Source: Ichthyophthirius multifiliis (Eukaryota; Ciliophora; Oligohymenophorea; Hymenostomatida). From it: a stretch of 64,000 bases of DNA. Positions 38,853 through 51,925 of this stretch are shown piece by piece. Positions within the stretch are counted from its first letter, which is position 1. The number at the start of each line of letters is the position of its first letter. Location of the stretch: the NCBI RefSeq assembly GCF_000220395.1, contig NW_004085941.1:86802-150801 (forward strand), read 5' to 3'. Below the pieces are notes generated by a model. That model had not been told where the DNA came from, did not search any database, and saw only the letters and a list, made by a program, of their open reading frames with translations. A program made the position numbers and the translations under genes.

Positions 38853-39500
38853 AAAAATATTGAAAAGCAATAAAATTTAAGTTTACATTTTTAATATTTT
38901 AAATATAAATATTATATTTTTTTAAGATTTCTATTTTTAAGTATATTTTTCAATATACAATTAAATCATATTATTCAATCATATTTTTAATTTAATATAA
39001 ACTAATTTTAATATATTATTTAATATAAGTCTATATATTAGTAATTTAATATATTTTTTAAATTAAATTTTCATGTTTTTTTATTTTAAAAAATATATTT
39101 ATTAAGGCTTCAAATTTAAATATTTAGAAATTATTTTATAAAATAAATGTTTATATTAAATTTATATTAATACTTTTTTTTATAATTTATTCATATTTAC
39201 AAAATAAAAAACTTATTTAAAAAAATAAAATTCGACATAAAATACTATAAATTAGTTTTTAACATTAGAATGTTTTATTATTTATATATTATGAAAATAT
39301 ACGTTTTAGTTTAGATTTAATAAAATAAAAATAACTTTTTAATTTATTATTATTATTATATTAAAAATATATTTCTATAATTTTTTTTATTAATATAATC
39401 ATTATATTTAAGCTTTTAACTATATTTTTAAAAACGTATTTATATAAAAAGATTAAAGAAAAATATATAAATAGTTAAATAAAATATTTACATACTAATC
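38853..39500. other. Intergenic spacer
   Basis: About 650 bases, A/T-rich, no frame of coding composition. An A-rich leader precedes the next ATG. Confidence 0.55.
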
Positions 39501-40588
39501 ATGAAATATTAAATTCTAAGTTATTTCATAATAACACTATTATCTTTGTAAATAAAAGCAAATGAAAAGAACTTTCTTTCTTTAATAGATTTAAACAAAG
39601 ACATATTTGGAAATACAATAATTAACTTTTTAAAATTAAACATGAATTTAAAGATAGGATAAAGGAATTAATTAATAGTTATATTAGAAGACATATAACT
39701 TCAGACTTATAGGAATAAAATGATTAATAATTAGATTATTATAGAAATAATGAAGAGTAATTTATAAGCTCAATAGAAAATATAGATTTTACAATGGATG
39801 ACGTTGGATAAAATATATAATTTATATAAAGATCAATAGAAAAAAAATAAAATATACTTTAATTTGATAACAATCTTCTAAATAATTATAATAATGAAAT
39901 TACTAGTTTGGACAATCAAATATAAGCAAGGAGTATTCTTTTGGATTCTAAATCTTAAAATTATGAATAATCAAATGAAGAACTTTTATATGGAATTAAT
40001 TGTTTAGATTAGGGTATTGCACTTTTGAATCATTTAACTAATGGGGTTTCATTTGTATAAATAGAAAGTGGATTTATAAAAGTGATTGAAAAACTTAAAA
40101 ATGGAAAACCTAAATAAAAGTCCTTGTTTCGTCCTTTAATTATTGCTCTTTAATAAATTAACCGACAATTTAAATATGAAGAGATTTCTAAAATATTAAA
40201 TTTATTGATAAACCTTAGAAACTCTCTTTAAGAAATTTATAATGCTTAATAAGAAAATTATCTAAAAACTCATGAATTATTATAAGAGGAAATTTAAACT
40301 TTTTAAATATAAAAATAAAGATAAGTTGAATAAAAACAAATTGTTGTAAAACGTATTGAAAATATCACTTATTGTCTTAAGGGTGAAAATGTTTCATTAG
40401 CAAATAATAAATACATGATGGAGAATTTAATTATTTAAAGTAATGAACTTAAAGCTAAATATGAATAACTTTAATTACAAAATTAAAAATTTTAGATTGA
40501 AATTTAAAGGGAACTGCAGATTATAGAAAGGTTAAAATAACATATAATCGAGAAATTTAATTATTTTGAATAATTTATATAATAATGA
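39501..40588 (+). CDS. Secretory granule-lattice-like protein (Grl/trichocyst-matrix type)
   Basis: ATG 39501 encodes a signal peptide (MKYQILSYFIITLLSLQIKA). After an acidic/polar segment (FLSLIDLNKDIFGNTIIN) it becomes a long helical, Gln/Glu/Asn-rich, mostly Cys-poor protein ending at TGA 40586-40588. Blocks include FKDRIKELINSYIRRHITSD, CLDQGIALLNHLTNG and IESGFIKVIEKLKNGK. The pattern (signal peptide, coiled-coil core, two similar halves, conserved Leu/Asn-rich central block) is that of granule-lattice/trichocyst-matrix proteins, which are proteolytically processed and crystallise in ciliate dense-core granules. The signal peptide and the body are in different frames; one more T at 39627-39631 joins them, and no intron that does so was found. 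About 362 residues if joined. The family call rests on architecture. Confidence 0.65.
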
Positions 40589-40856
40589 TTATATTTCATA
40601 TATATTTAATTTTTATATTTTTTTCTTCTGAATATTTAATAATACCTAGTAAATTTATTCTATTAGAAACAGTATTTTTAAATACCCTTTTTTTTATCTT
40701 AAAACAGTAAATATTTATAAAAAGTAATAAAAAAAATAATATAATTAATTATTCAAAAAAAAAAAAAAAATTTTGAAAAAAAAAAAAAAAAAAATTTTAA
40801 AATAGCTTAGAATAACAATAAAAAAAATATTAAGAATTTTTTATATTTTTTATTTT

Positions 40857-42257
40857 TCAAATTTCTTTTTACATTTAAATATATTCTTATAATTCTAAAG
40901 GTTCTTAAGGAGTTACTTATTATTAACTTTTCCAATCTACATTCCATTCCAAGAAATTTATTAAAATTACTCCAATACAATTAATAATAAAGCAAATTAT
41001 AAAAACTGAATTCCAATCTAAATTCCAAACTAATAAAAATCCAATAACAACACTACAAGGAAAAGCGAAAAAAATAACTCCATAAATATTTTAAGATACC
41101 TTTTAACCAAAAACATTATAACATTAAGTGGGCATAATAGAAAACCATCCTCCATAACAAAAAAATGTAAAAATGATTGAGAAAGCATAATAAATTTAAT
41201 TTTTTACTGAAATTTAAATAGTAGAAATCAAAACTATTTATATAAATAAATTAATTAAAACAATTTTATTAAAACTAATTTTATCCATTAAATATCCCCA
41301 AAAAAATCTTGATACTCCATTAGCAAAAGATCCCAAACTAATTAAAAAATAATAATATTTGTCATTTTTAATAAAATTTAAACCATAATTTTTATAATTA
41401 GGAGCAAGTATAAATCCAAAACATGATCCAAAAAAAGTATAAAGAATTAATAAATATAATTGTTTTGTTTAAAAGGCAGTTTATATATCTTTACATTCGC
41501 TTATTTTTTCATTTTCTTTATTATTATTATTTTCATTTTCCAAGTTTTTAATATAACCATTATTTAACTTTTAATTCTCATTTATTTCATCTTAAGAAGG
41601 CACTATAATTAAAAGACTTCCCAAATAAGCAATTATTAAATAAATAATACCTAATGTGATTAAAGTGTTTCCCAATTTCAATGAAATGTAAGGCGGGTAA
41701 AGAATATAATCTCCATATTTTTAAACTTCAACGTCATCAGGATTGATTAATTCAAATAATATCCAATTAAAAATTAAAGAACCTAGACCATATCCTGCGG
41801 TAATGCATCCATAGGCTGTTCCTTTTCTGTCTGGAAAGTATTTTTGGGCATTTTCTATAGGGATTAAATATAAAAAGCCGATACATATTCCATAACAAAT
41901 ACCAAAAAACAAAATAAAAAAATAAAAATTTATCAAAATACTACTTATAATTACTGAAAAAGATAAAATTGTGGAAAATAAAAAAAGTGATTTTTTTTAT
42001 CCTATTTTTTTTTATATTAATGGGCTTAAAGTTATTCCTATTGCACTAAATACTACAATTAAAGTAAATACTATGTTCATTTACCTACCGTGAATTTCCA
42101 ATCCCCTTTAATGAATTAAAAATGATGTTACGTATTTGTTTAAGTTTCCCCATATGTATATTGCTCCTAATACTGTGTGTATTAAAAAACCTCCGAAAAC
42201 ACTCAAATATCCTTTTTAATTAAAATGCAAAGAATCTAGTTTATTTAAAATATTCAT
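40857..42257 (-). CDS. Major facilitator superfamily transporter (oxalate:formate antiporter / monocarboxylate type)
   Basis: Single intronless frame of 466 residues, ATG 42257-42255 to TGA 40859-40857. It has twelve hydrophobic segments with a hydrophilic Asn/Glu loop in the middle (about residues 230-265). The first helix region FGGFLIHTVLGAIYMWGNLN and the block PIENAQKYFPDRKGTAYGC followed by ITAGYGLGSLIFNWIL match the OFA/monocarboxylate MFS pattern: a P...W/YFP.RKG loop before TM5 and a G-rich TM5. The second half repeats the fold (LISLGSFANGVSRFFWGYLM). It sits in the plasma or an organelle membrane and probably carries a small carboxylate; the substrate cannot be read from sequence. 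It converges with the granule-protein gene, 268 bp apart. Confidence 0.88.
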
Positions 42258-45195
42258 TTTTTTAATTTTTATTAATTAAATATATAATATTAATTCTTAA
42301 AAAATATGAGATTTTTTTTTTTTTTTTAATTTCATATTTATTTTTTTAATAATTTATTTTTACAAATATCTAAATTATTTTTTAGATAATAAAATATAAA
42401 TTTTTTCTTAATAATTTACAAGTATATTTCTAAATTATTTAAATAAATTAAATTAAAAAAACTTTTAAAAATAGATAAAATTAGAGATTGATATTTAATT
42501 TTATATATATAATATATATATATATAATCATTTACATTTTTAATTTAATTTTGAATGTATCAAATAAAATTTTATTAATATAATTATTATTTTTATTCAA
42601 TTATTATTTAATAAATCATAATTCTATTATATGTATTCTAAATTATTAATATAATAGTAATATTCTATTATAATTATAAAAATTATTTATGAAATTGTAA
42701 ATCTTTTAAAAAAAAAATTAAACAATTATAATTGAAGTTATAATAATTACAAAAAACTATAAATTAAATTAAAATATTTAATATAATATAATTTAAAATT
42801 AACTTTATAATGAGTATTATTACTTATAAAAAAATTGAATTTGTTAAAGGTTAAAAATAATTAATACAAAATTAAATGAACATACTTGATAAGCAAAAAT
42901 CAACTTAATTTTTTTTAAACAAAATATCAAAATAAAAAAAATCTGTATTTAAAACTCATTTTTTTTATTTATTTTAAATTCAAATTAATTAAGTTTATAA
43001 TTTATTTATGAAAAATGTTGGTTTCCTTTTTTATATTTTTAAAATTTTTTACAAAACAAATATTAAGTAATTTTATATTTTTTTAGTATTAATTTGATTT
43101 ATAAGTTTTAAGCGGATTAAAATTATTAATTTTAAATATTTAAAATATAAAATAAAAATAATTGTTTATTAATTAAATAATAATACTATGACAAATTTAA
43201 TTGTTAATAGCATATGAAGGATTCTTATTTATAACTTTTTCCATATAATATATTGCGCTAATTAATTTATTTTTTTCAAATTTAGTATGAACTATAATTC
43301 TTTCTTAATATTCATTTATAGTTATGAAAGGAATATATTAATTATTAATATAACATTAATAACTTTAATACTAATTTTATTTAAAAAAAAAATATATTTC
43401 TTAAAATAATTAGATAATTCAGATGAATATTAAATATTTTTGTTTTTATTAATTAAATATAGATATAAATACATATTTAAAATATATACACTTTTATTAT
43501 TACGTTTTTAAAAATTAAAAATTATAGATATTTTTTATTTTATTAAAAAGCAAAGAATTTTTTAATTTAAATTTTTAATGATGAATTTAATATAATATTG
43601 AATAGTTATTTGGATGTATTTAGATATTGATTTATCTTTATTTATATTACATTGTTTTTTTTTTAATAAATTATTTTATTAAATAAATTATTTGATTTAT
43701 ATATATAAATTATTATTTAATTTATTTTTTCATAAAAAGATATTTATAAAATTACTAATTTTGTTTTTAATATTATTTGCTTATAGATATTTTTTATTTT
43801 TGTATAATTTTTTTTATAATCTCAATTAATTTAAAAAAATATGTAATTTTTTTTTTTCTCTTCCTTTTCTTTGTTAATTGTACTTTTTAAAAAAAATCTT
43901 ATGAAAAAGTAATATTGCATTTTAGAAAGAATTTTTATTATTTTTATATCTTTCAAATTTTCAATTCTAAAAAAAGTGCTATTTCGTTTTTTTTTTTCAC
44001 ATATTTTTTTTTTGTAAATAGAGTTTAAAAAAAAATATAAAATTAATAAAAATAAAATGAGAATAATGAATAGTTTATTTATAAATATAAATTAATATTT
44101 ATTTTATTTAATATTAAATTTATAACAAAAAGTTTTATTTATTATTATTATTTTTTATTAATTAATTATTAATTTTAATTTCATTTTTTTATAGATATTT
44201 TAAATACTAAAGATACTTATTTATATAAATCAAAATTTAATTGTTTTTAAGATTTTTTTATAATGTATTTGATTTGAAAGAAATTAATTTTAAAATAAAT
44301 TAGATAAATTAAAGATAAATTTAAAATAATTTTAAATATATAATCATATATTATAAAGTAATAAAAAATATATATAAAAATTATAAAAAATGATTAAAAA
44401 AATATTTATAATTTAGATAAATTGTAAATTAATATTAATAAATATTTATTTTTAATATATTTATTTTTTATTTAAAATAAAATAAAATGAGACGAATTTA
44501 GTAATTATTTTATTAATTTTATAGATATTATATAAATAAATTATGCTATTTATTAACATTAAAATAATGATAATTTTTTATTTGTATCAATAAAAAAAAA
44601 TTTTAACTTAAAATTATTAATATAATTTATGATTAACTAAATTAATTTACTAATTTCAATAAACAATATTTAAAAATTAATTATATAAAAAAAATGAATA
44701 AATTAATATTTATTTAATCAATAAATAATAAAGCTATACATATTAGTCTTTATTATGTAATATTAAGAGTTTAGTATAAACAATAATTATATATTTAAAT
44801 AATTTAATTGTAATATTGATTATCTATTTAAAAATAAAAATTAAAATACTTGAACTACATAATTAGATTTTCCATTAGCGTTCTTAAAAGTTAATACTTC
44901 ATAAAATATAATATGATATCATTTTTTATAAAAAATAAGAAATATAAAAATCACACATATATTATATTATATTATTAAAGTTCATAAAACTATATAAAAT
45001 TATTTTTTATAAGTTTATAATTTTATTTTATTTAAATAAAATTAAGAAGTTTATTTTACTTTTATTAATTTTTATAAATTTTAATTTTCTAGTAATCTTA
45101 TATTTTTATTTTAAATAAAAATAAATTATTTGCAAAACTGATAATTTTTATTATTAACTTATTTATATATAAAAAAACTTAAATAATATTTAAAA
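42258..45195. other. Long intergenic spacer, nothing recognised
   Basis: About 2.9 kb of very A/T-rich sequence with poly-T/poly-A runs. No RNA gene, repeat family or frame with coding composition was found. Confidence 0.55.
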
Positions 45196-48153
45196 ATGGA
45201 AAAAACTCAAGTTAATTTTCAAATAGTTTCTCCAAAACATGTTGGTTTAAATACTTTTAAATAAATATTATGTAATATGTAAATTTATATATAATTTTAA
45301 CAACATAATAAAAAGAAGAAAACTAAACAGAAAAAAACGTATTTTCACTTTAAGAAAAAGAAAAAAATATAGAAATAAAGTTTCATATAAATTCACAAAA
45401 ATAGTATCTACATTAAATGAAAATTATTTATTAAAATATTATTTATAATAAGTTTAGTATCTTGCTATTTTTTTTTTTATGATATTACTTAAAATATTTC
45501 ATATTAATAAATTAAAGAATATTATAATACTTAAAAAAGAAATATTGCAAATAGTAAAAGCTTATTTTTTTTAATTGGAAACAAATTAGATTTAGAAAAC
45601 TAAAGACAAGTATAAAAAGAAAATGTAAAATATTTATTAAAAGAGATTATATTAGAAAAAACAAATCATTTTTTTTTTTTATAAATATTAAAAAAAAAGG
45701 CAAATTATTTTGCAAAATAAAATAATTTAATTTTTTTAGAAATATCATGTGTACAAAAGCAAAGTCTAAATATATTATATAAAGTGTTATTAAAAAAGAT
45801 AATTTAATTGACAAGAAAATTAAGTATGAATAGAATATTATCTTTATAATTTAATTCAATTTAAAATGAAGATTAAAAAGAATAAATTTAAGATTTTAGG
45901 AATAAGAGAGTTCTTTCAAACGATTTTATTTCAAAAAGCTTAAAAAAGAAATAATAATCTGAATTATATAAAGAAGAAAATTAAATTTCTAGCATAAAAA
46001 CTTCTATTTTTTAAAATAAAAGAAATAGAAATTAATTAAATTACGATTTTAGTTCTAATTCATCTGAAAATAAATAAATTAAAAGTAAAAGATATAACCA
46101 ATTATTTTTTATTAAAATTTAATTGTTTTTTATTTATATCTAATTATTAAAATAATCAATTTTTGAAAAGGTAATGATGTTTAAGGCAGTTTCAAAAATA
46201 TTTAAGAAAAATAGGATTTCGAAGAACAATAATTCTAATATCAATAATAAGATTATTAAAATTAAAAAATGGAAAAATAATATGAAAAAATAAAAACATA
46301 AAATTAATAAGAAAAAAATAATTTAAATTTTCAAAAAGTACATTTTAATAATATTGATTTAATCAAAGAAAAATAATAGAAAAATTCAATTGAATAAAAT
46401 TAAGAATAAGAAGATGAATAAGAGGATGAATAAGAGGATAAATAAGAAGATGAATAAGAGGATGAATAAGAAGATGAATAAGAAGATGAATAAGAGGATG
46501 AACAATAATTTAACTTTTTAAATTTATTAAAATAGAAAGAAAAAGCAAAACATATTCATTAAATTAATTTAGATAGCTTTTTATTTAAAAATAATTTAAT
46601 TTTAAAATAACAAAGACATTTTCATAAAAATGACAATAAAAATTAGTTTATTTTCAATAAAAAAGATTCTACTACTGAAGATATTATTAGTTAATCTCTT
46701 TTGAATAATTAATAAAATAAGTTTAAAAATGTTAACTAAATAAATGAATTGCCTACATTAAAAAGATTTAATTAATATTATTAAGTTAAAAAATAAAGCG
46801 GCTAACAATTTATTTATAGAGTTATATTTAATTTTTTATTTTGTTAATTTTTTTTTTTTTTAAAGGAATAGTATATCAAATAATTCTTATGGAAAATAAT
46901 CAGAAGAAGATTAAAAAGCTTAGCTTGATTTCAAATTGAATTAGTCTGAATAAAGTTAATTTACTGAAAATTTCGAAATTAATCTTTACGATTATTTAAA
47001 ATATAAATGGGAAAATGTCCAAAATAATGACAAAAATAAATATAAAAATGAGATTTTTACATTAGAAACTAATCTTAGTGAATAAAATATTAATTCAAAA
47101 ATTAAACCTGTCAATAATTTTATATTAAAAAAAAATAGCATAAAAAAATAAAACAAAATCACATGTTAGTTTTAGATATAAATTATAATTAAAAAGTAAA
47201 TATATTTTTTTTATTATTATTATAATTTATTTCATTATTATATATTTTTTAAAAAAATAAATAAGAATTATTAAATTTACATAAATAAAGATGATAATTC
47301 TTTCAGTATATCATAAAGATTCTGTAGAAAATTAAACAAGAAATTAATTGGAAATTAATAAAATAGATTATAAAATGTAATTTAGAAAAGAATTAACTAA
47401 TAAATTAATAATATGTACTTAAATTAAAATTAGTAATATCATTCATAAAATATTAAAAGTATAAAATTTTCTTTATTTTATAATCTTTATTTTTAAATTA
47501 ATTTATTAGATTTTAAAAAAGAAGTGAATTCGAGTACAGTGACTTAAAATTCAATTTAATTAATAGGAAAATTAATTTTTGAATTTCCAAATTAAAAATT
47601 AATTTAATTAAACGTAAATAAATATGATAATGCTTATGATATTGCAAATATATTTATCAATAAACATAATATAAGAAAAGATAAAATAAATTTATTAGCT
47701 TCATAAATTTAATAATTATAAGACTAGTATAATATATAAAAACATTATAAAAACTCACTAAACTATTAAAATAATAATACTACTCATATGATATAAAACA
47801 ATACTTAAATAAATTCTAATTTTTTTAAAAAACTAGATATCGATAAAGGAAATAGAGATTGTTTTAAATAATAAATTAATTCTGGTCAAAATTTATAAAA
47901 GTAAATAAATATCATAATATTTTAAAAAATTTAAACTTACTTTAATATAAATTTTAAATTATTTAAGGATAACATATGATAAAACTTTTTAACATAATTA
48001 AGAAATTTAAAAAAATTCATATTATGTATTAATTTAATATATATAAAGTTTATTTTAAAAATAATTTTTAATTATCAACTTTTAAAAATAATTTAAATAA
48101 AGAATTATATAAAAGACTTTGAAGAAAAAGATGAATCATCTTCTTTAATATGA
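45196..48153 (+). CDS. Degenerate Rab-like GTPase domain fused to long Gln/Glu/Asn-rich tail
   Basis: ATG 45196 (MEKTQVNFQIVSPKHVGLNT). The first ~190 residues have the Ras-fold order: a beta strand and pseudo-P-loop (SPKHVGLNTFKQIL), FFFYDITQNISYQQI matching the Rab YDIT strand, an intact G4 LIGNKLDLENQRQV, and G5-like LEISCVQKQSLNILYKVL. The P-loop lacks GK(S/T), and the DTAGQ/switch II stretch is absent or spliced out. Introns are read at 45272-45315 and about 45403-45451. The tail (~45800-48153) is low-complexity, with a 12-bp repeat encoding EQED units, and near 47540-47700 a segment (GKLIFEFPNQKLIQLNVNKY) that looks like a small folded module. It ends EEKDESSSLI at TGA 48151-48153. It may be a non-hydrolysing pseudo-GTPase adaptor or a decaying gene. 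Downstream exon joins are approximate. Confidence 0.6.
46404..46503 (+). repeat. 12-bp coding minisatellite (EQED units)
   Basis: About eight tandem copies of GATGAATAAGAG/A within the Rab-like fusion gene. Every unit is 12 bp, so the frame is kept, and each encodes Glu-Asp-Glu-Gln with TAA as Gln. Confidence 0.92.
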
Positions 48154-49399
48154 ATAAATAGTTAAATAATTATAGATATTAAAAAAAAAATATAATTAAA
48201 AAAAAATTAAGTATAGGGCTATTGAAACAAATAAAATTAAACTATTATTAATTTGTTATATATTATATATTTACTATTGTAAAATTTAATAAAAAAATAA
48301 ATACTATGTTTGTTTTTTAAAATTTTATTCATCTATTAAAAATATATCAAAAATAAAAACTTTAATTTGTTTATACATATTTAATTAATTAAATATTATA
48401 AATAATTAGTTTTTTTGACTATGCAATTATAAAAATTACTTAAAAATATATAATTTATTTTTTAATATATATAATTTAATTGTTAATTATAATAAATAAA
48501 TAAAATATAATTTAATATTATATAAAAGAATATTGTAATTACATTAAATTTATTAAAAAATTTTAATAATGATTATTCAAATAATAAATATAATTAAATT
48601 TCATTAGATTATTAATTATAAAATAGTTTGATATCTTATTAAAAATAAATATACTATAAAATTTATAATTTTATGTAATAACTTTATTTTAAAATCATTA
48701 TATGTTCATAATTTATAAAATTATAATGACATTTTATATGAAATAATCGAATATCTAATAATTAAATATCTTGATAAAGCATAATACATAGAATATTTAA
48801 AAATTTAGAAAAAATAGTTTTAATAGTTAGAATTGAATTATAAGAAAAAATAAAGAGATATTTGAGTAAGACATATTGAAAATTATGATTTAACTTATTC
48901 TTTATCTTTAAGACGACTTTGTTTAGTAATATTTATTATATAGAGTTAAATAAATATCATATTAATAATTAATAATTTTAATTTTTATATTTACATATTT
49001 ACATATTTAATTTATTTAATTATAATCTTAATTTTCTTATAATTTAAAATGTTTATTATATTTTTAAACTTTTCATATATTTTTCTTAAATTTTTTTAAT
49101 TTAATAATTTTAGGTTTAAAATATACAAAATTAATTTACTTAAAATAAAAAATTAATATAATTTAATAATTTTTATTTAATAAATAAATTAGTTTTTAAT
49201 GATATTAAATAATAAACTAATAAAAATATAAAATATCTAAAAAATTATTATTAATAATATTAAATTATTGTATTGATAAAAAAATGAATATTTTTTGTTT
49301 TGATTTTTTCTATATTTTTTTTAAAAAGAACTGATGCAATAAAAAAAAGTATGTTGTTAAAATTTTATAAAAAATAAAAAAAATTGAATAATGAATATT
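48154..49399. other. Intergenic spacer between convergent genes
   Basis: About 1.25 kb, A/T-rich, no gene seen. Confidence 0.55.
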
Positions 49400-50900
49400 T
49401 CAAAATTAAAATATAGCTTATAAACTTAATATTTATTTTGAGAAAAAGCTTCTAATATTATAAAATGTTAATAAAATTTCATTCTATAAATCTTCCCAAA
49501 AATTAAACTAGTTAACTTTTTGCGAATAATTTAAATTTTCATATTATTATTAAACATCTTTAAAAGATTTAAAAATATTATTTTTATGCATATCACAATA
49601 AATCCTACATACGTTAATACTGTTTTTTTATTTTAAAGAATTATTAGCTATTGAATTATAAATTATACTAAAGATATTAAAATAATCACAATTACTTTTT
49701 TTTTCTTAAAGAATTTAATAAACTAAATTTTCAGTAGTTTTTATTTCGAATAGCATTTTTTCTTTTTATTAATTTAAGTTTTTTAATATTTCTATTTAAT
49801 TATTGTATTTTTAAATTAAATTTTAATATAAATAAGTATTTTCTTGAATATTCTAAACCATAATCTAAAGCGGTATAATGAAATAAATAAAATCAAAAGA
49901 ATTGCGTATATGATTTTAAACATTTTACTATAATTATAATTAATGCCAATTTTTCGAATTCTTGTTTAAAATTTTATGAAATTATTCATCAGAATTTTTA
50001 AAATAATATTACTTTATTTTTTTATTTAATCTTAACAGTCTTAAAATTTACTTTAAATTTTTAATTACTGCTTTTATTTATGAATTTCTATTTTATTTTT
50101 TTCTTAACATTATTATTTTTGACTTTTTTTATTTTCTTATATGTCTTATTATTTATTTCCACTATTTTCATGATATTATTATTATTTATCTTCATAATCT
50201 TACCTATCTTAAATTTCTTAATTTTTTTAAGAAATAAATTTCTCAGATTATAATTCTTATTAAACTAATTTTTAAAACATTAAGTTATTTCCTTGTTAAT
50301 TTTAAATTTTTTCTTGTTATTATTAATTTTCACTTTAAATTTCTTATTAATTTAGCTATAACCATTATAATATATTATCTTCAGATTTAACTTATTAATT
50401 TAATTATATTTATTCATATATACTGTGTTTTAAGTTTTATTCTTATTCTTATTAATTTTATTCATATATATTTTATTCTTGTTAAATTTAATCATATTAG
50501 TTTTATTAAAGAGTTTTTTATTCTTAATTATTATTATATATAAAATTATAATCTTCTGAAATTTTTTATTTTTTGAATTCGCAGGAGAATTAGACTAATA
50601 CTTATTATCATTATCAGGGCATTATGCTAATAAACTATAAAGTTCTTATTACTAATTGTCTTTATTAATTTTTTATTTTTATTAATAAATATACTATTTA
50701 TTTATTTCATTTTCTTAATTAATTTAGATATTTTAAGGTATTAAATTCTGTTTAGTTTGTATTTATTTATTGTCTTAACTATTATTCGATTCATAAAATT
50801 TATAATTGTTTAAAAAATTATAATCATCTTAAATTTTGTTATTTTTATAATTATTAGGTGAATTTTATTAATGATCATTTCTTATGACTCTTAGTCGGAA
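49400..50900 (-). CDS. Gln/Asn-rich coiled-coil protein with helical C-terminal domain
   Basis: Minus-strand reading from an acceptor TTTTCAG (about 50905) to TGA 49402-49400. The N-terminal half is extremely Gln/Asn-rich (NNQEQKTLQQNQYDQIQQEQ). The C-terminal ~200 residues are a normal-composition helical domain with FHKILNKNSKNWHQL, FDFIYFIIPLQIMVQN, VCRIYCDMHKNNIFKSFKD and a final FNFWEDLQNEILLTFYNIRS. Two frame changes occur, at A/T homopolymers 50058-50062 and 50562-50574; one extra base at each would give a continuous protein. Its 5' end may be the exon at 51340-51701. No family is recognised. The glutamines are mostly TAA/TAG codons. Confidence 0.55.
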
Positions 50901-51339
50901 TTAGTATAACTGAAAATTATTTATTCAAGGTTCATTCTTATTTTAAATTTTATTTTTAATATTAGTTATTATTATAAAAATATTAAGTGAAGTGAGAAAT
51001 TAAACTTTATATTAGGAATATATATATTATTTTAATAATTTAGATGATAAATAATTTAAAAATATATTATAATGATTTTAAAATAAGTTTTTAATTGAAG
51101 TCTTAAAAAAAATTATTAATTATCGTCTATAAGTAAATGTTTTAAATAATTTACTTTAATAAATATATATAAAATATTTAATATTTGTATATATATTATA
51201 TATATATATATATATTATTTTCCTTTTAAATATTTAAATTAATTATTTTTTCATTTATTAAACTAATATTACTAATATTATTTTTATTAACTAGGATCTT
51301 TATAATAAATATTATAATTAATTATATTTTACAATTTAA

Positions 51340-51701
51340 AGTAATATATATATTTATTTACTATCCAATAAATTTTAATTTAAAAGCTTTGCACAGAAAT
51401 CATAATTTGCGTATTTATCTTTATAATTAAAAAAGTTTTGATATACATCAAATAAAGAGCACTTTCTATCCTCTTCTTTTTATAATAATTAGTGTATTTC
51501 CTTCTCATATGCATTTTTATGGCTTAATTACTAATTTAAAATAACTATTTAGTTTATTTTTTAAGATAATATTGAATTTTCACGTTACATTTTTAAGATT
51601 TGTAGGTTAACTTCATCTGTATAATTCAAAACGTATATATAAATTGAAGTACTTATTAACAAAACAATTATTAAAATAAATCTCTAAAAATTTGATTTCA
51701 T
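51340..51701 (-). CDS. Type II membrane protein or 5' exon of the adjacent gene
   Basis: ATG 51701-51699 opens a frame encoding MKSNFQRFILIIVLLISTSI, a short basic N-terminus and a signal-anchor TM. Then come a coiled coil (LQILKMQRENSILSQKINQI) and a charged segment with two cysteines (EEDRKCSLFDVYQNFFNYK; YDFCAKLL). The frame remains open through A/T-rich sequence to about 50930, so either it is spliced onto the Gln/Asn-rich gene downstream or it ends in an unseen small exon. The composition clearly supports coding between 51701 and about 51370. Function unknown. Confidence 0.55.
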
Positions 51702-51925
51702 TTTTAAAAACTTTTTTTCTAAAATTTAAAAAATTTATAAATAAATAAAATAATTAATATAAATATATAATAAACATTTAATATTATCATATTAAATATG
51801 ATAAATATTTATTAAACTAAAATAATATTATTCTTAAATATAAATATTACTATGAATTACTTTTATTTTTATAAAGATATTTTAAAAAATATAATTTATT
51901 TTTAATTCTTAAAAAAAATCTATAA

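Noticed and set aside
44681-44720. Short ATG frame in the 42-45 kb spacer
   Set aside because: Only a few dozen codons of A/T-driven composition, with no splice sites extending it.
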